A stretch of DNA of 64,000 nucleotides from Vibrio comitans (GCA_024346835.1 AP024866.1:1798001-1862000); one strand, 5' to 3'. Shown: positions 34,256 through 46,372, counted from the stretch's first letter. Notes: generated from the sequence alone by a model not told the origin. Numbers and translations are program-made.

Positions 34256-34975
34256 ATGCGTACACTCTTTATCTCTGATCTACACCTTACTCCTAATCGC
34301 AACGATATGACCGACGCTTTCGTGCGCTTTATGCGTGAAGATGCGCCAAACGCAGATGCGGTTTATATCCTAGGAGATCTATTTGAATTCTGGGTTGGAG
34401 ATGATGATGACTCACCTCTGAACAACACAGTAACCCAAGAGATAAAGACACTTGTCGACGCTGGAACGCCATGCTTTTTCGTGCAAGGCAATCGCGATTT
34501 CTTAGTGGGTAAGCGATTTGAGCGTAAAAGTGGCGCTAAGCTGCTAGGCGATGAAACCTTGATTGACCTTTATGGTACTCCTACTCTAATCATGCATGGC
34601 GATACTCTCTGTACTGATGATGTGAAATATCAAGAGTTTCGCAAGAAGATGCATTTAAAATGGCTACAGTGGATTTACAACCGAGTTCCTCTATCTTGGC
34701 GCCGTAAGTTAGTTAAGAAAGTGCAAAATAATGCCAATGATGACAAGCAGTCCAAATCCTACGAAATTATGGATGTGAATCAACAGGCGGTTATTGATGC
34801 GATGCAACGCCATAAAGCACAATGGCTTATTCATGGACACACCCATCGCCAAAATATCCACCAATTAGATACCGTTGGAAATATGAAGCGTATTGTCCTT
34901 GGAGATTGGTTTACTCAAGCATCAATCCTCGAAGTCACCAAAGACCACCTCAATTTATTTAACCAACCTCTATAA
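34256..34975 (+). CDS. lpxH: UDP-2,3-diacylglucosamine diphosphatase LpxH
   Basis: LpxH is a 239-residue metallophosphoesterase of lipid A synthesis. It cleaves UDP-2,3-diacylglucosamine to lipid X and UMP at the inner membrane. Metal ligands appear in ISDLHLTP (Asp8, His10), ILGDLFEFWVGDD, VQGNRDF, MHGDTL and IHGHTHRQ. The cap region with basic residues (KKMHLKWLQWIYNRVPLSWRRKLVKKV) binds the lipid substrate. ppiB-lpxH next to cysS is the common gammaproteobacterial order. Confidence 0.95.
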   Translation: MRTLFISDLHLTPNRNDMTDAFVRFMREDAPNADAVYILGDLFEFWVGDDDDSPLNNTVTQEIKTLVDAGTPCFFVQGNRDFLVGKRFERKSGAKLLGDETLIDLYGTPTLIMHGDTLCTDDVKYQEFRKKMHLKWLQWIYNRVPLSWRRKLVKKVQNNANDDKQSKSYEIMDVNQQAVIDAMQRHKAQWLIHGHTHRQNIHQLDTVGNMKRIVLGDWFTQASILEVTKDHLNLFNQPL

Positions 34976-35082
34976 ATTACACTTTTAATACTACTAAATA
35001 GGCATTTTTGATCGAAATTAATATAAAAGTCATCATTTATGTCTATTATCAAATGTGACATTTTTGTGATAGTTGATATTTT

Positions 35083-35853
35083 GTGTACAGTTCATTTATT
35101 GCTCGACAATCGATTTCAGACCGTAATGGCAATACAGTAGCTTATGAGTTGCTGTATCGACAAAGCCATTTAAATCGTTATCCTAAAGTCAACGCCAATT
35201 ATGCAACTCGTTCCATAATGGTTGATCTTTTATTAGACCAATCCCAATTACTACTTAATAATGTTACTGGATATATTAACTTCAGTCATGATTGCATAAT
35301 TAACGGCCTTCCGTTATGCCTTCCTCCCGAGAATATTGTTATAGAGGTATTAGAGGGGGATTCACCAAGTATTGAACTCATTGAAGCCATCAAAGATTTG
35401 CATTCAAAAGGATACCAAATCGCACTGGATGACTTTATTCCATCTCCAGAATGGGACCCCGTCATTCCATTTATCTCAATTATTAAGCTTGATATAAAGC
35501 AGTATTCCTTATTTGATTCACATCGGTTTATTCAAGCTCACAAACATCTAAATATTCGATTTATCGCCGAAAAAATTGAGCATAAGCACCAATACTTACA
35601 AGCACGCAACGCAGGATTTGATCTCTTTCAAGGTTATTATCTCGCGATGCCCGAAATGTTTGAAAAGCACGTATTAAATGAGTCTTACCCACTTTGGTAT
35701 CGAAAGGTATACCAAGAACTAAATCATCAAGCCCGTAGCCCGTCTACAGTCTATGAGTTGCCGGATACGATAGCGGCGAATGAAGTGCTACAAAACTCAC
35801 AGCACCAATTTATCGCCTTTACAGGTAGGCAATCCTCTCTTCGAAATAAATAA
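35083..35853 (+). CDS. Stand-alone EAL-domain protein (YuxH-like, HDOD missing)
   Basis: The GTG start at 35083 is forced by an in-frame TGA upstream and gives 256 residues. The sequence is an EAL-type domain: IARQSISDRNGNTVAYELLYR, NFSHD, IVIEVLE, IALDDF, IIKLDIK, FIAEKIE and FQGYYLAMP follow the standard order. The EAL motif itself reads ELL, as in the YuxH group, and the Gly after DDF is missing. YuxH-type proteins normally continue with an HDOD domain to about 400 residues; here the chain stops after a short tail. Some metal-binding residues remain, so it may be a cyclic-di-GMP phosphodiesterase or only a binder. It is AT-rich compared with its neighbours. Confidence 0.75.
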   Translation: MYSSFIARQSISDRNGNTVAYELLYRQSHLNRYPKVNANYATRSIMVDLLLDQSQLLLNNVTGYINFSHDCIINGLPLCLPPENIVIEVLEGDSPSIELIEAIKDLHSKGYQIALDDFIPSPEWDPVIPFISIIKLDIKQYSLFDSHRFIQAHKHLNIRFIAEKIEHKHQYLQARNAGFDLFQGYYLAMPEMFEKHVLNESYPLWYRKVYQELNHQARSPSTVYELPDTIAANEVLQNSQHQFIAFTGRQSSLRNK

Positions 35854-35905
35854 TCTCTAATAACAGTGTTATAATTGGCTCAAATTTATCAATTACGACA
35901 TTTCA

Positions 35906-36400
35906 ATGAGCGAATCAGCCACTTCCCTTTGCCGTTGTCATAGCCAAAAGGCTTATCAAGACTGTTGCCAACCGATCCATTCAAGCCCAAAAAATGCCCT
36001 TACACCTGAGCAGTTAATGCGCGCTCGCTATTGCGCCCATGAATTAAGACTAGTGGACTTTGTAGTGCGTACCTATCACCCAAGCTGTAACGCAGCGGCA
36101 GAAGCCGATGCTATTGCTGAGTCAGTGCATGGTGAGTGGAAAAAGCTAGAGGTCGTAAGCACAGAACCTGGCAAGGATGACAATGAAGGCTACGTCACCT
36201 TCAATGCCTATTTTATCGAAGATAAACGTCAATACAGTTTCACAGAGAAATCACGTTTCGTTAGAGAAGACGATCAATGGTTTTATATTGACGGTGAAAT
36301 GTATGACTACCCGCTTCCAGTGAAGAAAAAGGAAATAGGCCGTAATGACCCTTGTGTCTGCGGTAGTGGAAAGAAATATAAAAAGTGCTGTGGCATCTAA
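35906..36400 (+). CDS. ychJ: YchJ family protein with two SEC-C zinc motifs
   Basis: The 164-residue protein has an SEC-C-like Cys cluster at each end: [13 protein letters not shown] near residues 9-21 and [16 protein letters not shown] at the C-terminus. Between them is the NTF2-like middle domain ([23 protein letters not shown] and [19 protein letters not shown]). This matches the UPF0225/YchJ family, which is widespread in Proteobacteria and of unknown function. SEC-C motifs bind zinc and in SecA mediate SecB contact, so a role near protein export is conceivable but unproven. It follows the EAL gene by 52 bp. Confidence 0.9.
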   Translation: MSESATSLCRCHSQKAYQDCCQPIHSSPKNALTPEQLMRARYCAHELRLVDFVVRTYHPSCNAAAEADAIAESVHGEWKKLEVVSTEPGKDDNEGYVTFNAYFIEDKRQYSFTEKSRFVREDDQWFYIDGEMYDYPLPVKKKEIGRNDPCVCGSGKKYKKCCGI

Positions 36401-36406
36401 AAGCAC

Positions 36407-36434
36407 AAGGCCATCTCAAATGAGATGGCCTTTT
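36407..36434 (+). terminator. Bidirectional terminator between ychJ and the his operon
   Basis: AAGGCCATCTCA-AA-TGAGATGGCCTT is a perfect 12-bp stem with TTTT on the + side, between convergent units. Confidence 0.85.
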
Positions 36435-36446
36435 CAATGAGGTCGA

Positions 36447-37082
36447 TTACTTATGACGCTCTTTAAGCTTATTCACCACATCATTTAACGATAAACCTTG
36501 GTCTTGAAGTAACACAATCAAGTGATAAATCAGGTCTGCTGATTCACAGACTAATTCCGCCTTATCGCCCGACGTCGCCGCAAGCGCGACTTCAACGCCT
36601 TCTTCACCCACTTTCTGCGAAATACGCTTGGTGCCACGGGCATATAAGCTGGCGGTGTAGGAAGAGTCAGGATCGGCTGATTTGCGCTCGGCCAGTAGAG
36701 TCTCGAGCTGATGAAGCCACACCATTTGCGACTCTTCTTGAGAGTCTGCATCCCAACAGGTTGTTGTGCCAGTGTGACAAGTAGGGCCAATTGGAGCGAC
36801 TTTAACCAGCAAGGTGTCATTGTCACAATCTAGCGCAATGTTTTTAAGTTGCAGTACGTTGCCAGAGGTTTCACCCTTAGTCCACAAACGCTGTTTAGTA
36901 CGTGAGAAGAAGGTAACCTGCCCTGTTTCGCCTGTTTTTTGCAATGCTTCTGGGTTCATGTAGCCCATCATCAGTACTTGGCTAGAAATGAAATCCTGAA
37001 CAATAGCTGGCACTAGGCCGTCAACCTTATCCCAGTCAATTCGTTCAGCTAATGTCGTTACTTCAGCTGTTGCAAAACTCAT
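36447..37082 (-). CDS. hisI: Bifunctional phosphoribosyl-AMP cyclohydrolase / phosphoribosyl-ATP pyrophosphatase
   Basis: This fused HisIE protein (211 residues) performs steps 2 and 3 of histidine synthesis. The N-terminal HisI half has [16 protein letters not shown] metal residues ([13 protein letters not shown]) and the zinc Cys region [12 protein letters not shown]. The C-terminal HisE half has the helical NTP-pyrophosphatase motif [14 protein letters not shown] and [13 protein letters not shown]. It is the last gene of the operon, overlapping hisF by ATGA, with a terminator 12 nt after its stop. Confidence 0.97.
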   Translation of the reverse strand: MSFATAEVTTLAERIDWDKVDGLVPAIVQDFISSQVLMMGYMNPEALQKTGETGQVTFFSRTKQRLWTKGETSGNVLQLKNIALDCDNDTLLVKVAPIGPTCHTGTTTCWDADSQEESQMVWLHQLETLLAERKSADPDSSYTASLYARGTKRISQKVGEEGVEVALAATSGDKAELVCESADLIYHLIVLLQDQGLSLNDVVNKLKERHK

Positions 37083-37852
37083 ATTCTCACCTCTACTGCT
37101 TGGGTCTTAAGGTATTGTTTTAATTCACCAATATTGATGATTTGTTTGTGGAATACAGAAGCGGCTAAAGCACCATCCACATTGGTTTTATTAAAGGCCT
37201 CGGCAAAGTGCTCCATAGCGCCTGCACCGCCTGATGCAATCAAGGGTACCTTACAGACTTCACGCACCATGTTCAGCTGAGTCACATCGTAGCCATTGCG
37301 AACGCCATCTTGGTTCATCATGTTTAACACGATTTCACCTGCGCCACGCTTTTGAACCTCTTGTACCCAGTCTCTGGTTTCCCATTGGGTCGCCTTGGTT
37401 CTTGCTTCATCACCTGTGAATTGGTAAACCTGATACTTACCTGTCTCTTTATCAAAGTAAGAATCAATACCGACCACAATGCACTGCACGCCAAATTTAT
37501 CTGCCAAGTGTGTGATCAATTCTGGATTAGCCAATGCTGGTGAATTAATCGAGACCTTATCAGCACCAAACTCTAGAATTCTTGACGCGTCTTCTGCGGA
37601 CTTAATTCCACCAGCTACGCAAAATGGGATATCAATTACCTCTGCTACGCGAGCAACCCAGCTCTTGTCGACTACACGACCGTCACTAGAGGCGGTAATA
37701 TCATAGAACACCAATTCATCCGCGCCCTCTTCGGCATAACGCTGAGCCAAAGGAACAATGTCTCCGATGATTTCATGGTTTCTAAACTGAACACCCTTTA
37801 CAACTTGTCCGTCACGGACATCTAAACAAGGAATTATTCGCTTCGCTAACAT
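37079..37852 (-). CDS. hisF: Imidazole glycerol phosphate synthase, cyclase subunit
   Basis: HisF (257 residues) is the TIM-barrel half of IGP synthase. With ammonia from HisH it converts PRFAR to IGP and AICAR. It opens [20 protein letters not shown] with catalytic Asp11. The second catalytic Asp lies in [10 protein letters not shown], and the phosphate-binding loops are [11 protein letters not shown] and [13 protein letters not shown]. Length and order are standard. A 37-nt gap separates it from hisA upstream. Confidence 0.98.
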   Translation of the reverse strand: MLAKRIIPCLDVRDGQVVKGVQFRNHEIIGDIVPLAQRYAEEGADELVFYDITASSDGRVVDKSWVARVAEVIDIPFCVAGGIKSAEDASRILEFGADKVSINSPALANPELITHLADKFGVQCIVVGIDSYFDKETGKYQVYQFTGDEARTKATQWETRDWVQEVQKRGAGEIVLNMMNQDGVRNGYDVTQLNMVREVCKVPLIASGGAGAMEHFAEAFNKTNVDGALAASVFHKQIINIGELKQYLKTQAVEVRI

Positions 37853-37889
37853 AATACCTGTAATCCTTTTAAAAGCTTAAACTCAATGA

Positions 37890-38636
<747 letters not shown>

Positions 38637-38659
38637 CTAAAGTCGAAATAGTTAAAGCC

Positions 38660-39286
38660 TTACAGCTCTAAAAAGTTTTTAATCAATTGTGAGCCAGCCT
38701 TTGAAGAGCGCTCTGGGTGAAACTGAACACCATAATAGTTACCACTTTGAACAGCGGCACTAAAGCGACTGCCATAATCACAACTGGCAATGGTGTAATC
38801 CCCTACTGGCATCGCAAAGCTGTGCACAAAGTAGAAGTATTCTCCAGACTCAATCCCCTTAAACAAAGGGTGCCCTTCAGCTGCTGAGACAGTGTTCCAA
38901 CCCATATGAGGCAGAGGGAATTCTTTACTGTCGAGCTTACGTACTTCGCCTTCACAAAGACCGAGACACGGTACGATCTCGTCAGCCTTTTGGCCTTTCT
39001 CTTCAGACAGTTTCCCAAGAAGTTGCATGCCTAAGCAGATACCCAGCATCGGCTTCTCTACCTGCTTAACCAACTCAATAAGGTTGCGCTCTTTCAGGTT
39101 TTGCATAGCTTCACTAGCTGTTCCTACTCCAGGCAAGAACAGCTTATCTGCCCCAAGCACAACATCTGGATCTTTTGAGACTGCAACATCAAAGCCCAAG
39201 CGTTCGATGGCAAAGCGTACTGAAGAGACGTTTGCACAGCCTGTATCAATGATCACAACGGTTTGCGATTGATTTTCCACACTCAT
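38660..39286 (-). CDS. hisH: Imidazole glycerol phosphate synthase, glutamine amidotransferase subunit
   Basis: HisH (208 residues) hydrolyses glutamine and channels ammonia to HisF. The triad-type class I amidotransferase motifs are present: nucleophile Cys in [10 protein letters not shown], and His and Glu in [12 protein letters not shown]. The N-terminal sequence [22 protein letters not shown] is typical. It starts 3 nt after the hisB stop. HisH and HisF should form the heterodimeric IGP synthase. Confidence 0.98.
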   Translation of the reverse strand: MSVENQSQTVVIIDTGCANVSSVRFAIERLGFDVAVSKDPDVVLGADKLFLPGVGTASEAMQNLKERNLIELVKQVEKPMLGICLGMQLLGKLSEEKGQKADEIVPCLGLCEGEVRKLDSKEFPLPHMGWNTVSAAEGHPLFKGIESGEYFYFVHSFAMPVGDYTIASCDYGSRFSAAVQSGNYYGVQFHPERSSKAGSQLIKNFLEL

Positions 39287-39289
39287 CTC

Positions 39290-40363
39290 TTACAACATCC
39301 CTTTGCTACTCGGTAGCTCAGTACCTTCAACCTTGATCGCTTGACGCAAAGTGCGACCAAACGCTTTAAACAAGCTCTCAATAATGTGGTGGTCATTGTC
39401 ACCTGTTGACGACAGGTGCAATGTACACGCCATACCATCAGCAAGAGAGCGGAAGAAGTGAACAACCATCTCCGTTGAGAATCCACCCACCTCTTCACGG
39501 CTAAATTTGGCATCAAACTTAAGGTAAGCGCGGCCAGAAAGGTCTAAGCTACACTGCGCCAAACACTCATCCATCGGTAGGCTAAAGCCGAAGCGACCGA
39601 TACCACGCTTATCACCCAAAGCCTCTTTAATCGCTTGGCCTAGCGCTAGTGCGGTATCTTCAACGGTGTGATGATCGTCAATGTGCAGATCACCATCAAC
39701 AGAGAGTTTCAGCTGGAATCCGCCGTGAGTAGCAATTTGATCTAGCATGTGGTCAAAAAATCCAAGACCAGTCTCAATCTTGTTGCCACCAGCTTCATCA
39801 AGGTTTACCGCAACACGAATATCCGTTTCTTTGGTGGTACGCACTACCTCAGCAACGCGAGGATTAGTGGTTAACATTTTGACGATAGCAGGCCAACCAA
39901 GCGTTTCAGGGTTGTATTGAATACCTTGTATCGCCATATTTTCAGCCAATTGAAGGTCTGTAATACGGTCGCCAATCACTGCTGATGTCTTAAAGTCTAC
40001 CTTGCCTGATTGCAGGTATTCTTTCACCATACCAAGCTTAGGCTTGCGGCAAGAGCAGTTGTCTTCTTCAAAGTGTGGACAGATCAGGACATCGTCAAAG
40101 TGCACACCCTGAGATTCAAAAAGGTGCATCATCAAATCGTGCGGCGCATCAAAGTCAGCCTGAGGATAGCTATCCGTGCCTAAACCGTCTTGGTTAGTCA
40201 CCATAACCAGGCGATACCCTGCATCTTGCAGAGTTAAAAGGCTTGGGATCACTAAAGGTTCAAATTTTAGTTTATCTAAGCGGTCTACTTGAAAATCTAC
40301 CGGTGGCTCAACAATTAAGGTGCCGTCACGGTCGATAAATAAAATCTTTTGGGAGTTGCTCAT
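39290..40363 (-). CDS. hisB: Bifunctional histidinol-phosphatase / imidazoleglycerol-phosphate dehydratase
   Basis: HisB (357 residues) is the enterobacterial-type fusion. The N-terminal HAD phosphatase has FIDRDGTLI (Asp11, Asp13) and a zinc-binding Cys/His loop ([14 protein letters not shown]) typical of the HisB-N group. The C-terminal dehydratase has the His/Glu manganese motifs [16 protein letters not shown] and [14 protein letters not shown], and later [13 protein letters not shown]. It performs the dehydration of IGP and the later dephosphorylation of histidinol phosphate. It lies 27 nt after hisC. Confidence 0.98.
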   Translation of the reverse strand: MSNSQKILFIDRDGTLIVEPPVDFQVDRLDKLKFEPLVIPSLLTLQDAGYRLVMVTNQDGLGTDSYPQADFDAPHDLMMHLFESQGVHFDDVLICPHFEEDNCSCRKPKLGMVKEYLQSGKVDFKTSAVIGDRITDLQLAENMAIQGIQYNPETLGWPAIVKMLTTNPRVAEVVRTTKETDIRVAVNLDEAGGNKIETGLGFFDHMLDQIATHGGFQLKLSVDGDLHIDDHHTVEDTALALGQAIKEALGDKRGIGRFGFSLPMDECLAQCSLDLSGRAYLKFDAKFSREEVGGFSTEMVVHFFRSLADGMACTLHLSSTGDNDHHIIESLFKAFGRTLRQAIKVEGTELPSSKGML

Positions 40364-40390
40364 TATTGTTCCTTATTCTAATTCGGCGTC

Positions 40391-41455
<1,065 letters not shown>

Positions 41456-42751
41456 CTACTCAGCCGATAACAGTTTTTCTACACGTATGGTTACGGCGCG
41501 TTTGTGGGCATCAAGACCTTCCGCTTCAGCCATAGTGACAACGGTTGGTGCTAGTGTTTTTAAACCATCTGCACTTAACTCTTGTACTGTCATGCGCTTA
41601 CTAAAGTCGGCTAAACCAAGACTGGAATAAGTACGCGTATAGCCATACGTTGGCAATACATGGTTAGTACCCGATGCGTAGTCACCCACAGACTCTGGAG
41701 ACCAGTCACCTAAGAAGATAGAACCCGCATTATCAAGAAGTGGCACTAATTCACGTGGATTCTTAGTCTGAACAATCAAGTGCTCTGGACCGTAGTAGTT
41801 CGAGATAGCGATGGCTTGAGTCACTGATTCAGCAATGATGATTAGGCTAGAAGCTAGAGCTTGTTGAGCGATATCTTTACGAGATAGTTGTTGCAACTGG
41901 CGCTGAACCGCATCGGTCACTTGATCGGCAATCAACACAGAAGGTGTCACTAGCACAACTTGAGAATCAGGGCCGTGTTCAGCTTGGCTCAATAAATCAG
42001 CGGCAATAAAGTCAGGATCTGCAGTCTCATCTGCAATCACCAGTACTTCTGATGGTCCTGCAGGCATATCAATGCCAGCACCGCGAAAGTCATTGCTTAC
42101 TTGACGCTTAGCTTCGGTTACGTACGCGTTACCTGGTCCAAAGATCTTATCAACCTTAGCTACCGTGTCAGTGCCGTAGGCCATAGCAGCAATCGCTTGT
42201 CCGCCACCTAGGTTATACACTTCATCGATATTACACAGCTTAGCGACATACAGAATTTCATCTGCGATCGGCGGAGGCGAACACAATACGACCTTATTAC
42301 AGCCTGCGATTTGCGCGGGTACACCGAGCATCAATACCGTTGATGGTAATGGTGCACTGCCACCAGGAATATACAAACCGACAGTATTAATTGGACGCGT
42401 TACCTGCTCACACACAACACCCGGTTGAGTTTCGACTCTAAGTGGCGCTGGCTTTTGAGCTTGGTGAAACTTTGCAATGTTTTTGTACGCTTGGTTAAGT
42501 GCCGCCTTCATCTCTTCCGACAGACGCTCTGAGGCAGCGTCGATGTCTGCATTAGACACTCGAATACTGTCTGGACGAATGCCATCAAACTTTTCGGTTA
42601 GGTCCAGCAGTGCCTTGTCACCGTCTTTTTTTACGCTATCTACTACCGCAGATACTGCAGCCGTAATGTTTGCACCCTCAGCAATGGCTGGGCGCTGAAG
42701 AACAGCGCCTTGCTGTTCTTCACTTAATGATTGCCAAGTAACCGTTCTCAT
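41456..42751 (-). CDS. hisD: Histidinol dehydrogenase
   Basis: HisD (431 residues) is the zinc enzyme that oxidises histidinol to histidine in two NAD-dependent steps, the last of the pathway. Motifs include [63 protein letters not shown] and the zinc/His region [10 protein letters not shown], with the later GTNHVLPT. It lies 3 nt after hisG. Confidence 0.98.
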   Translation of the reverse strand: MRTVTWQSLSEEQQGAVLQRPAIAEGANITAAVSAVVDSVKKDGDKALLDLTEKFDGIRPDSIRVSNADIDAASERLSEEMKAALNQAYKNIAKFHQAQKPAPLRVETQPGVVCEQVTRPINTVGLYIPGGSAPLPSTVLMLGVPAQIAGCNKVVLCSPPPIADEILYVAKLCNIDEVYNLGGGQAIAAMAYGTDTVAKVDKIFGPGNAYVTEAKRQVSNDFRGAGIDMPAGPSEVLVIADETADPDFIAADLLSQAEHGPDSQVVLVTPSVLIADQVTDAVQRQLQQLSRKDIAQQALASSLIIIAESVTQAIAISNYYGPEHLIVQTKNPRELVPLLDNAGSIFLGDWSPESVGDYASGTNHVLPTYGYTRTYSSLGLADFSKRMTVQELSADGLKTLAPTVVTMAEAEGLDAHKRAVTIRVEKLLSAE

Positions 42752-42754
42752 TGC

Positions 42755-43651
42755 CTACTCCATCATTTTCTCAATAGGTAGCAATAGGATTGAGCTTGCA
42801 CCCAACTCCTTCAACTGCTCCATGGTTTCCCAAAACAGGTTTTCTGAGCTCACTAGGTGGATAGCAGCTTTAGACTTATCGTTAGATAATGGCAGTACTG
42901 TTGGGTCTTCAGCACCTGGAAGCAGCGCAGTGACTTCTTCTAAGCGGTCAAGAGGGGCGTGGAGCATGATGTATTTTGATTCTTTCGCTTGCTGTACACC
43001 CTGCATGCGAGTAAGTAGTTTATCGATTAGGTCGAGCTTTTCTTGTTCAAACTCGCCGTCACGTTGAATAAGCGTTGCTTTTGAGCGGAAGATAACCTCG
43101 GCTTCTTTTAGGCCGTTTGCTTCTAACGTAGCGCCAGTCGACACCAAGTCAGCAATACCGTCAGCTAGACCAGCGCGAGGCGCCACTTCTACAGAACCGG
43201 TTAGCATACAGGTGCTAAAATCGATGCCTTGCGTGTCCATGTACGCCTTAAGCAAGTGTGGGTAGCTTGTTGCAATGCGTTTGCCTGCAAGATCTTGAGG
43301 GCCCGCATATTCCATCTCTTTGTCGACTGCGATAGATAAACGACAGCCACCAAAGTCTAGACGACGTAGTGTTTTGAACGTGCTTGGTTGGCCTTGTGCT
43401 TTGCGATCAAGACGAACCTCTTCTAATTCATTCTCACCAATGAAACCTAAATCAACCACACCATCCATGATAAGGCCAGGGATATCGTCATCACGTACCA
43501 ATAGAAGGTCGATTGGTGTGTTTAACGAATGAGCGACTAGACGCTCTCCCATAATGTTGAATTTAACGCCACTCTTCTTGAGTAATTCCTGACATTCTTT
43601 GCTAAGTCGACCTTTCTTTTGAATAGCAATTCTTAGACGTTGTGTTTGCAT
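42755..43651 (-). CDS. hisG: ATP phosphoribosyltransferase, long form
   Basis: HisG (298 residues) catalyses the first, feedback-inhibited step joining ATP and PRPP. It is the long form, with its own C-terminal ACT-like histidine-binding domain (about 225-298), so no HisZ is needed. [19 protein letters not shown] and the substrate region [16 protein letters not shown] are characteristic. It is the first structural gene of the operon, placed 47 nt after the attenuator hairpin. Confidence 0.98.
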   Translation of the reverse strand: MQTQRLRIAIQKKGRLSKECQELLKKSGVKFNIMGERLVAHSLNTPIDLLLVRDDDIPGLIMDGVVDLGFIGENELEEVRLDRKAQGQPSTFKTLRRLDFGGCRLSIAVDKEMEYAGPQDLAGKRIATSYPHLLKAYMDTQGIDFSTCMLTGSVEVAPRAGLADGIADLVSTGATLEANGLKEAEVIFRSKATLIQRDGEFEQEKLDLIDKLLTRMQGVQQAKESKYIMLHAPLDRLEEVTALLPGAEDPTVLPLSNDKSKAAIHLVSSENLFWETMEQLKELGASSILLLPIEKMME

Positions 43652-43698
43652 TGCAGATTCCCTGTGCTGATATTCTAAATTTGTTAATCGTATAAAAT

Positions 43699-43732
43699 GA
43701 AAAAACCCTTGGGGCTAGGCTCCCAAGGGTTT
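43699..43732 (-). terminator. his operon attenuator terminator
   Basis: On the minus strand AACCCTTGGG and CCCAAGGGTT pair around a short loop and are followed by TTTTTT. The hairpin lies between the His-rich leader peptide and hisG, the position expected for transcription attenuation. Confidence 0.9.
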
Positions 43733-43799
43733 AAATCTGAATTCTTGATTCAACCTCCGAGAGCATTGTCTCCCGGATACGCGCAACTCGCCCGAAAGA

Positions 43800-43835
43800 C
43801 TAGTGTGGGTGATGGTGATGATGATGTAGGTTCAT
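43800..43835 (-). CDS. hisL: his operon leader peptide
   Basis: The frame MNLHHHHHHPH followed by TAG has seven His in eleven residues. When charged tRNA-His is scarce the ribosome stalls on these codons and the downstream RNA folds into the antiterminator, allowing his transcription. The leader ends 68 nt before the attenuator hairpin. Composition and location make the call nearly certain despite the length. Confidence 0.92.
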   Translation of the reverse strand: MNLHHHHHHPH

Positions 43836-43986
43836 ATCTTGTCGGCGCATGTTCTTAAAGGCTTATTCAATTGGCTTACAAACACACTAACTAAGCAGAT
43901 CAAACTTTGCAACCGTTTAGTTATGAAAAATACGTTTTCGGGTCAAATTTACTTAGGGTGCGACGGAAACGTAAAATGCTCTTTAC

Positions 43987-44013
43987 AAAAAAAGGAAGCA
44001 ACGCTTCCTTTTT
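43987..44013 (-). terminator. Terminator of the lysine-riboswitch transporter gene
   Basis: AAAGGAAGC-AAC-GCTTCCTTT has a 9-bp stem with A-tract and T-tract sides, 30 nt after the stop at 44044. Confidence 0.85.
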
Positions 44014-44043
44014 AATCATCTATTTAAGTTAGCAATCGAGACG

Positions 44044-45639
44044 CTATGCCTTTTGGCAAGCCATCTTCGAGCGAGACAGGGTGGAAAGCACAAAACATAC
44101 CACCACAAACGCCACACTTGATGCAGCAAACGATATTGCTACCGAGGTTGTCATACCTAGTGTGATAAAGCCCACACAAGAGATAAGCGCTACAGAAATC
44201 GCATACGGCAACTGAGTTGCAACGTGGTCGATATGATTACAACGTGCACCCGTTGATGACAGGATGGTGGTATCCGAGATAGGTGAACAGTGGTCACCAA
44301 ATACTGAACCTGCAAGTACAGCACCCAACATCGGAAGCATTAAAGCAAGATCCGTCGCTCCAGCCATATCACCCGCGATTGGAAGCATGATTCCGAAGGT
44401 ACCCCAAGAAGTACCGGTAGAGAATGCCATCACACCCGCTAGCAAGAATAGGATTACTGGCAACCAACCTGCATTGATATTTGCTTGCTGTGCCATCGAT
44501 GATAGGTAAGAACCCGTCTTCATATCACCAATTACGCTACCAATAGACCATGCAAATACTAGGATTAGAATTGCACCAAACATAGATTTAGCACCAATCC
44601 ACAATGCACGGCTGATATCAACTACAGGCAAGCCTTGGCGTAATACCGTTGCAAGTGCAACTACGATGCCCACTAGACCACCATAGATTAGAGAAGTACC
44701 CACATCGGTGTTCTCAAACGCACCTAGCACATTGAACGCAATACCATCTTCAGCCAAAGCCAAACCACCGGTGTACATCATTGCCGCTACTGTCGCAGCA
44801 ATCAAAGTAACGATAGGAAGGGTTAGGTCTGTTACTGAACCGCGAGAGCTTTGCTCAATATCCAGTTCTTCATCAATTAGGTGTGAACCTTCAGCTTCTT
44901 CATCCTTTTCGAAACCGCGACCTTGAGAGGCTTCAATCTCATGACGACGCATCGCGCCCACATCGATCTTAAACCAGGCTACAGCGAATACCATAAGCAG
45001 TGCAAATACCGCATAGAAGTTCATTGGGATAAGACGAACGTAAGCTCCAAGCGCAGAATATTCGGTCATGTTGTGGCTAACAAGAATGCCACCAATGATC
45101 GTCATTATGTATGCACCCCAGCTTGATGCTGGCATTAACACACACATAGGTGCGGCAGTAGAATCAAGAATGTAAGCAAGCTTAGCTCTTGAAACGTAGA
45201 AGCGATCTGTCACAGGACGAGCAACCGCACCAACAGCAAGACTGTTAAAGTAATCATCAATAAAGATGAACACGCCCAAGAAAGCTGCAAGAAGCTTAGA
45301 GCCACGTTTGCTTTTTACGCGAGCCTGAGCCCACTCAGCAAAAGCGCGAGTACCACCAGACAACGTCAGCAATGCTGTCATCATGCCTAGCAGCAATAGA
45401 AATCCAACAATACTCATGTTCCATGAGTTGATGCTGCCGTCTTCGATAAATACGCCATATACGGTGTCAAAAATGTAACCTGCTGCTCCAGTTACGGAGT
45501 AATCAGCTAAAAGGAAACCGCCAAGGACGATACCGGTACCTAAAGAAAGTAGTACGCGACGAGTAATAATAGCCAGCCCTAAAGCCAATAAAGGGGGCAA
45601 TAAAGAAACAGGCGATGTAGCAAAATCCATTAAATTCAT
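44044..45639 (-). CDS. NhaC-family transporter, probable lysine transporter (LysW type)
   Basis: The 531-residue protein has about 12 or more hydrophobic segments and NhaC-superfamily motifs: FIDDYFNSLAVGAVARPVTDRFYVSRAKLAYILDSTAAP near residue 130, GTSWGTFGIMLPIAG and FGDHCSPISDTTILSSTGA. The family is named for Na+/H+ antiporters. A well-formed lysine riboswitch precedes this gene, however, and such riboswitch-controlled NhaC members were proposed as lysine transporters (called LysW in comparative genomics). I follow that reading. It is monocistronic, with AAGAAG before its ATG. An acidic cytoplasmic loop lies at about 230-265. Confidence 0.85.
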   Translation of the reverse strand: MNLMDFATSPVSLLPPLLALGLAIITRRVLLSLGTGIVLGGFLLADYSVTGAAGYIFDTVYGVFIEDGSINSWNMSIVGFLLLLGMMTALLTLSGGTRAFAEWAQARVKSKRGSKLLAAFLGVFIFIDDYFNSLAVGAVARPVTDRFYVSRAKLAYILDSTAAPMCVLMPASSWGAYIMTIIGGILVSHNMTEYSALGAYVRLIPMNFYAVFALLMVFAVAWFKIDVGAMRRHEIEASQGRGFEKDEEAEGSHLIDEELDIEQSSRGSVTDLTLPIVTLIAATVAAMMYTGGLALAEDGIAFNVLGAFENTDVGTSLIYGGLVGIVVALATVLRQGLPVVDISRALWIGAKSMFGAILILVFAWSIGSVIGDMKTGSYLSSMAQQANINAGWLPVILFLLAGVMAFSTGTSWGTFGIMLPIAGDMAGATDLALMLPMLGAVLAGSVFGDHCSPISDTTILSSTGARCNHIDHVATQLPYAISVALISCVGFITLGMTTSVAISFAASSVAFVVVCFVLSTLSRSKMACQKA

Positions 45640-45730
45640 GATCTTCTTAATACCAAATTTGGTAAGAGATCTACTGTAGATAGGTATTCGACATGATGTT
45701 GAATAAGCAACCCATCTGGCGACAGGTTAC

Positions 45731-45912
45731 CCCACAGTAGCGCTCCATAGTTTAACAACACAATAGACTATGGCAGTGTTATTCCTTTCGGAAATAACCC
45801 CAACAAGCAATCTTGATTGGATTACTCATTTCGGCAGTTACTCCTTTCACTAACAATTACAACGACATCACTCTATTGTTAGCTACTGATAGTATCTGCG
45901 CCTCTACCTCAT
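45731..45912 (-). promoter_or_regulatory. Lysine riboswitch (L-box)
   Basis: The minus strand carries the conserved lysine-riboswitch blocks in order. GAGGTAGAGGCGC opens P1, followed by ACTATCAGTAG. Then come GTGAAAGGAGTAACTGCCGA, TTGGGGTTATTTCCGAAAGG with AATAACACTGCC, and the closing stretch TATGGAGCGCTACTGTGG. Together these form the five-helix lysine aptamer. After it, near 45673-45684, TCTACAGTAGAT can pair with the CTACTGT closing strand of P1. That is a likely ligand-controlled switch close to the ribosome site of the transporter gene. I see no U-tailed terminator between aptamer and gene, so translational control is more likely. Confidence 0.93.
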
Positions 45913-46372
45913 CCCCTAGTTAGGCAACTTACAAAATGTAATATGCTACTAGATGATCTAGGAGCGACGCATTCTACTGAGATAAATCGAAATTGCAACA
46001 TAAAGTGGCAGCACTTGATTCAGAAACAGTATCCAAGTATTAATCACCTATTTTAAGAGTCTTGTTCTTCAAGATTTAGCTATGAAGATCAGTTAGTTAG
46101 CAAGACAGGTATTACCGCGCATTGAATTGATTGAATACTCTAAGGTGATGTTTAAGTTAGGTAACTCTGTTTTGAATTAAAGCGAATAATTTACGAGATT
46201 ATAAAAGTTCCTTTTATTTTCAATTCTTTTGTTTCTTATTATTTTTGGAATTTTATTTATTTTATATTTAACTATTAGAAAAGCTCTTATATAATTGACA
46301 TATTCTGTGGCACAACTGTGCACCTTACTTGAGCAACAATTGTTTGCTGTATAAATCTGATGGGATCATAAA
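45913..46372. other. Long intergenic region upstream of hns and of the riboswitch
   Basis: About 460 bp lie between the riboswitch and hns, with no gene. The part at 46190-46300 is extremely AT-rich with long A and T runs, the sort of curved DNA H-NS binds, so autoregulation of hns is plausible. TTGACA at 46296-46301 may be a promoter element. Confidence 0.5.
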
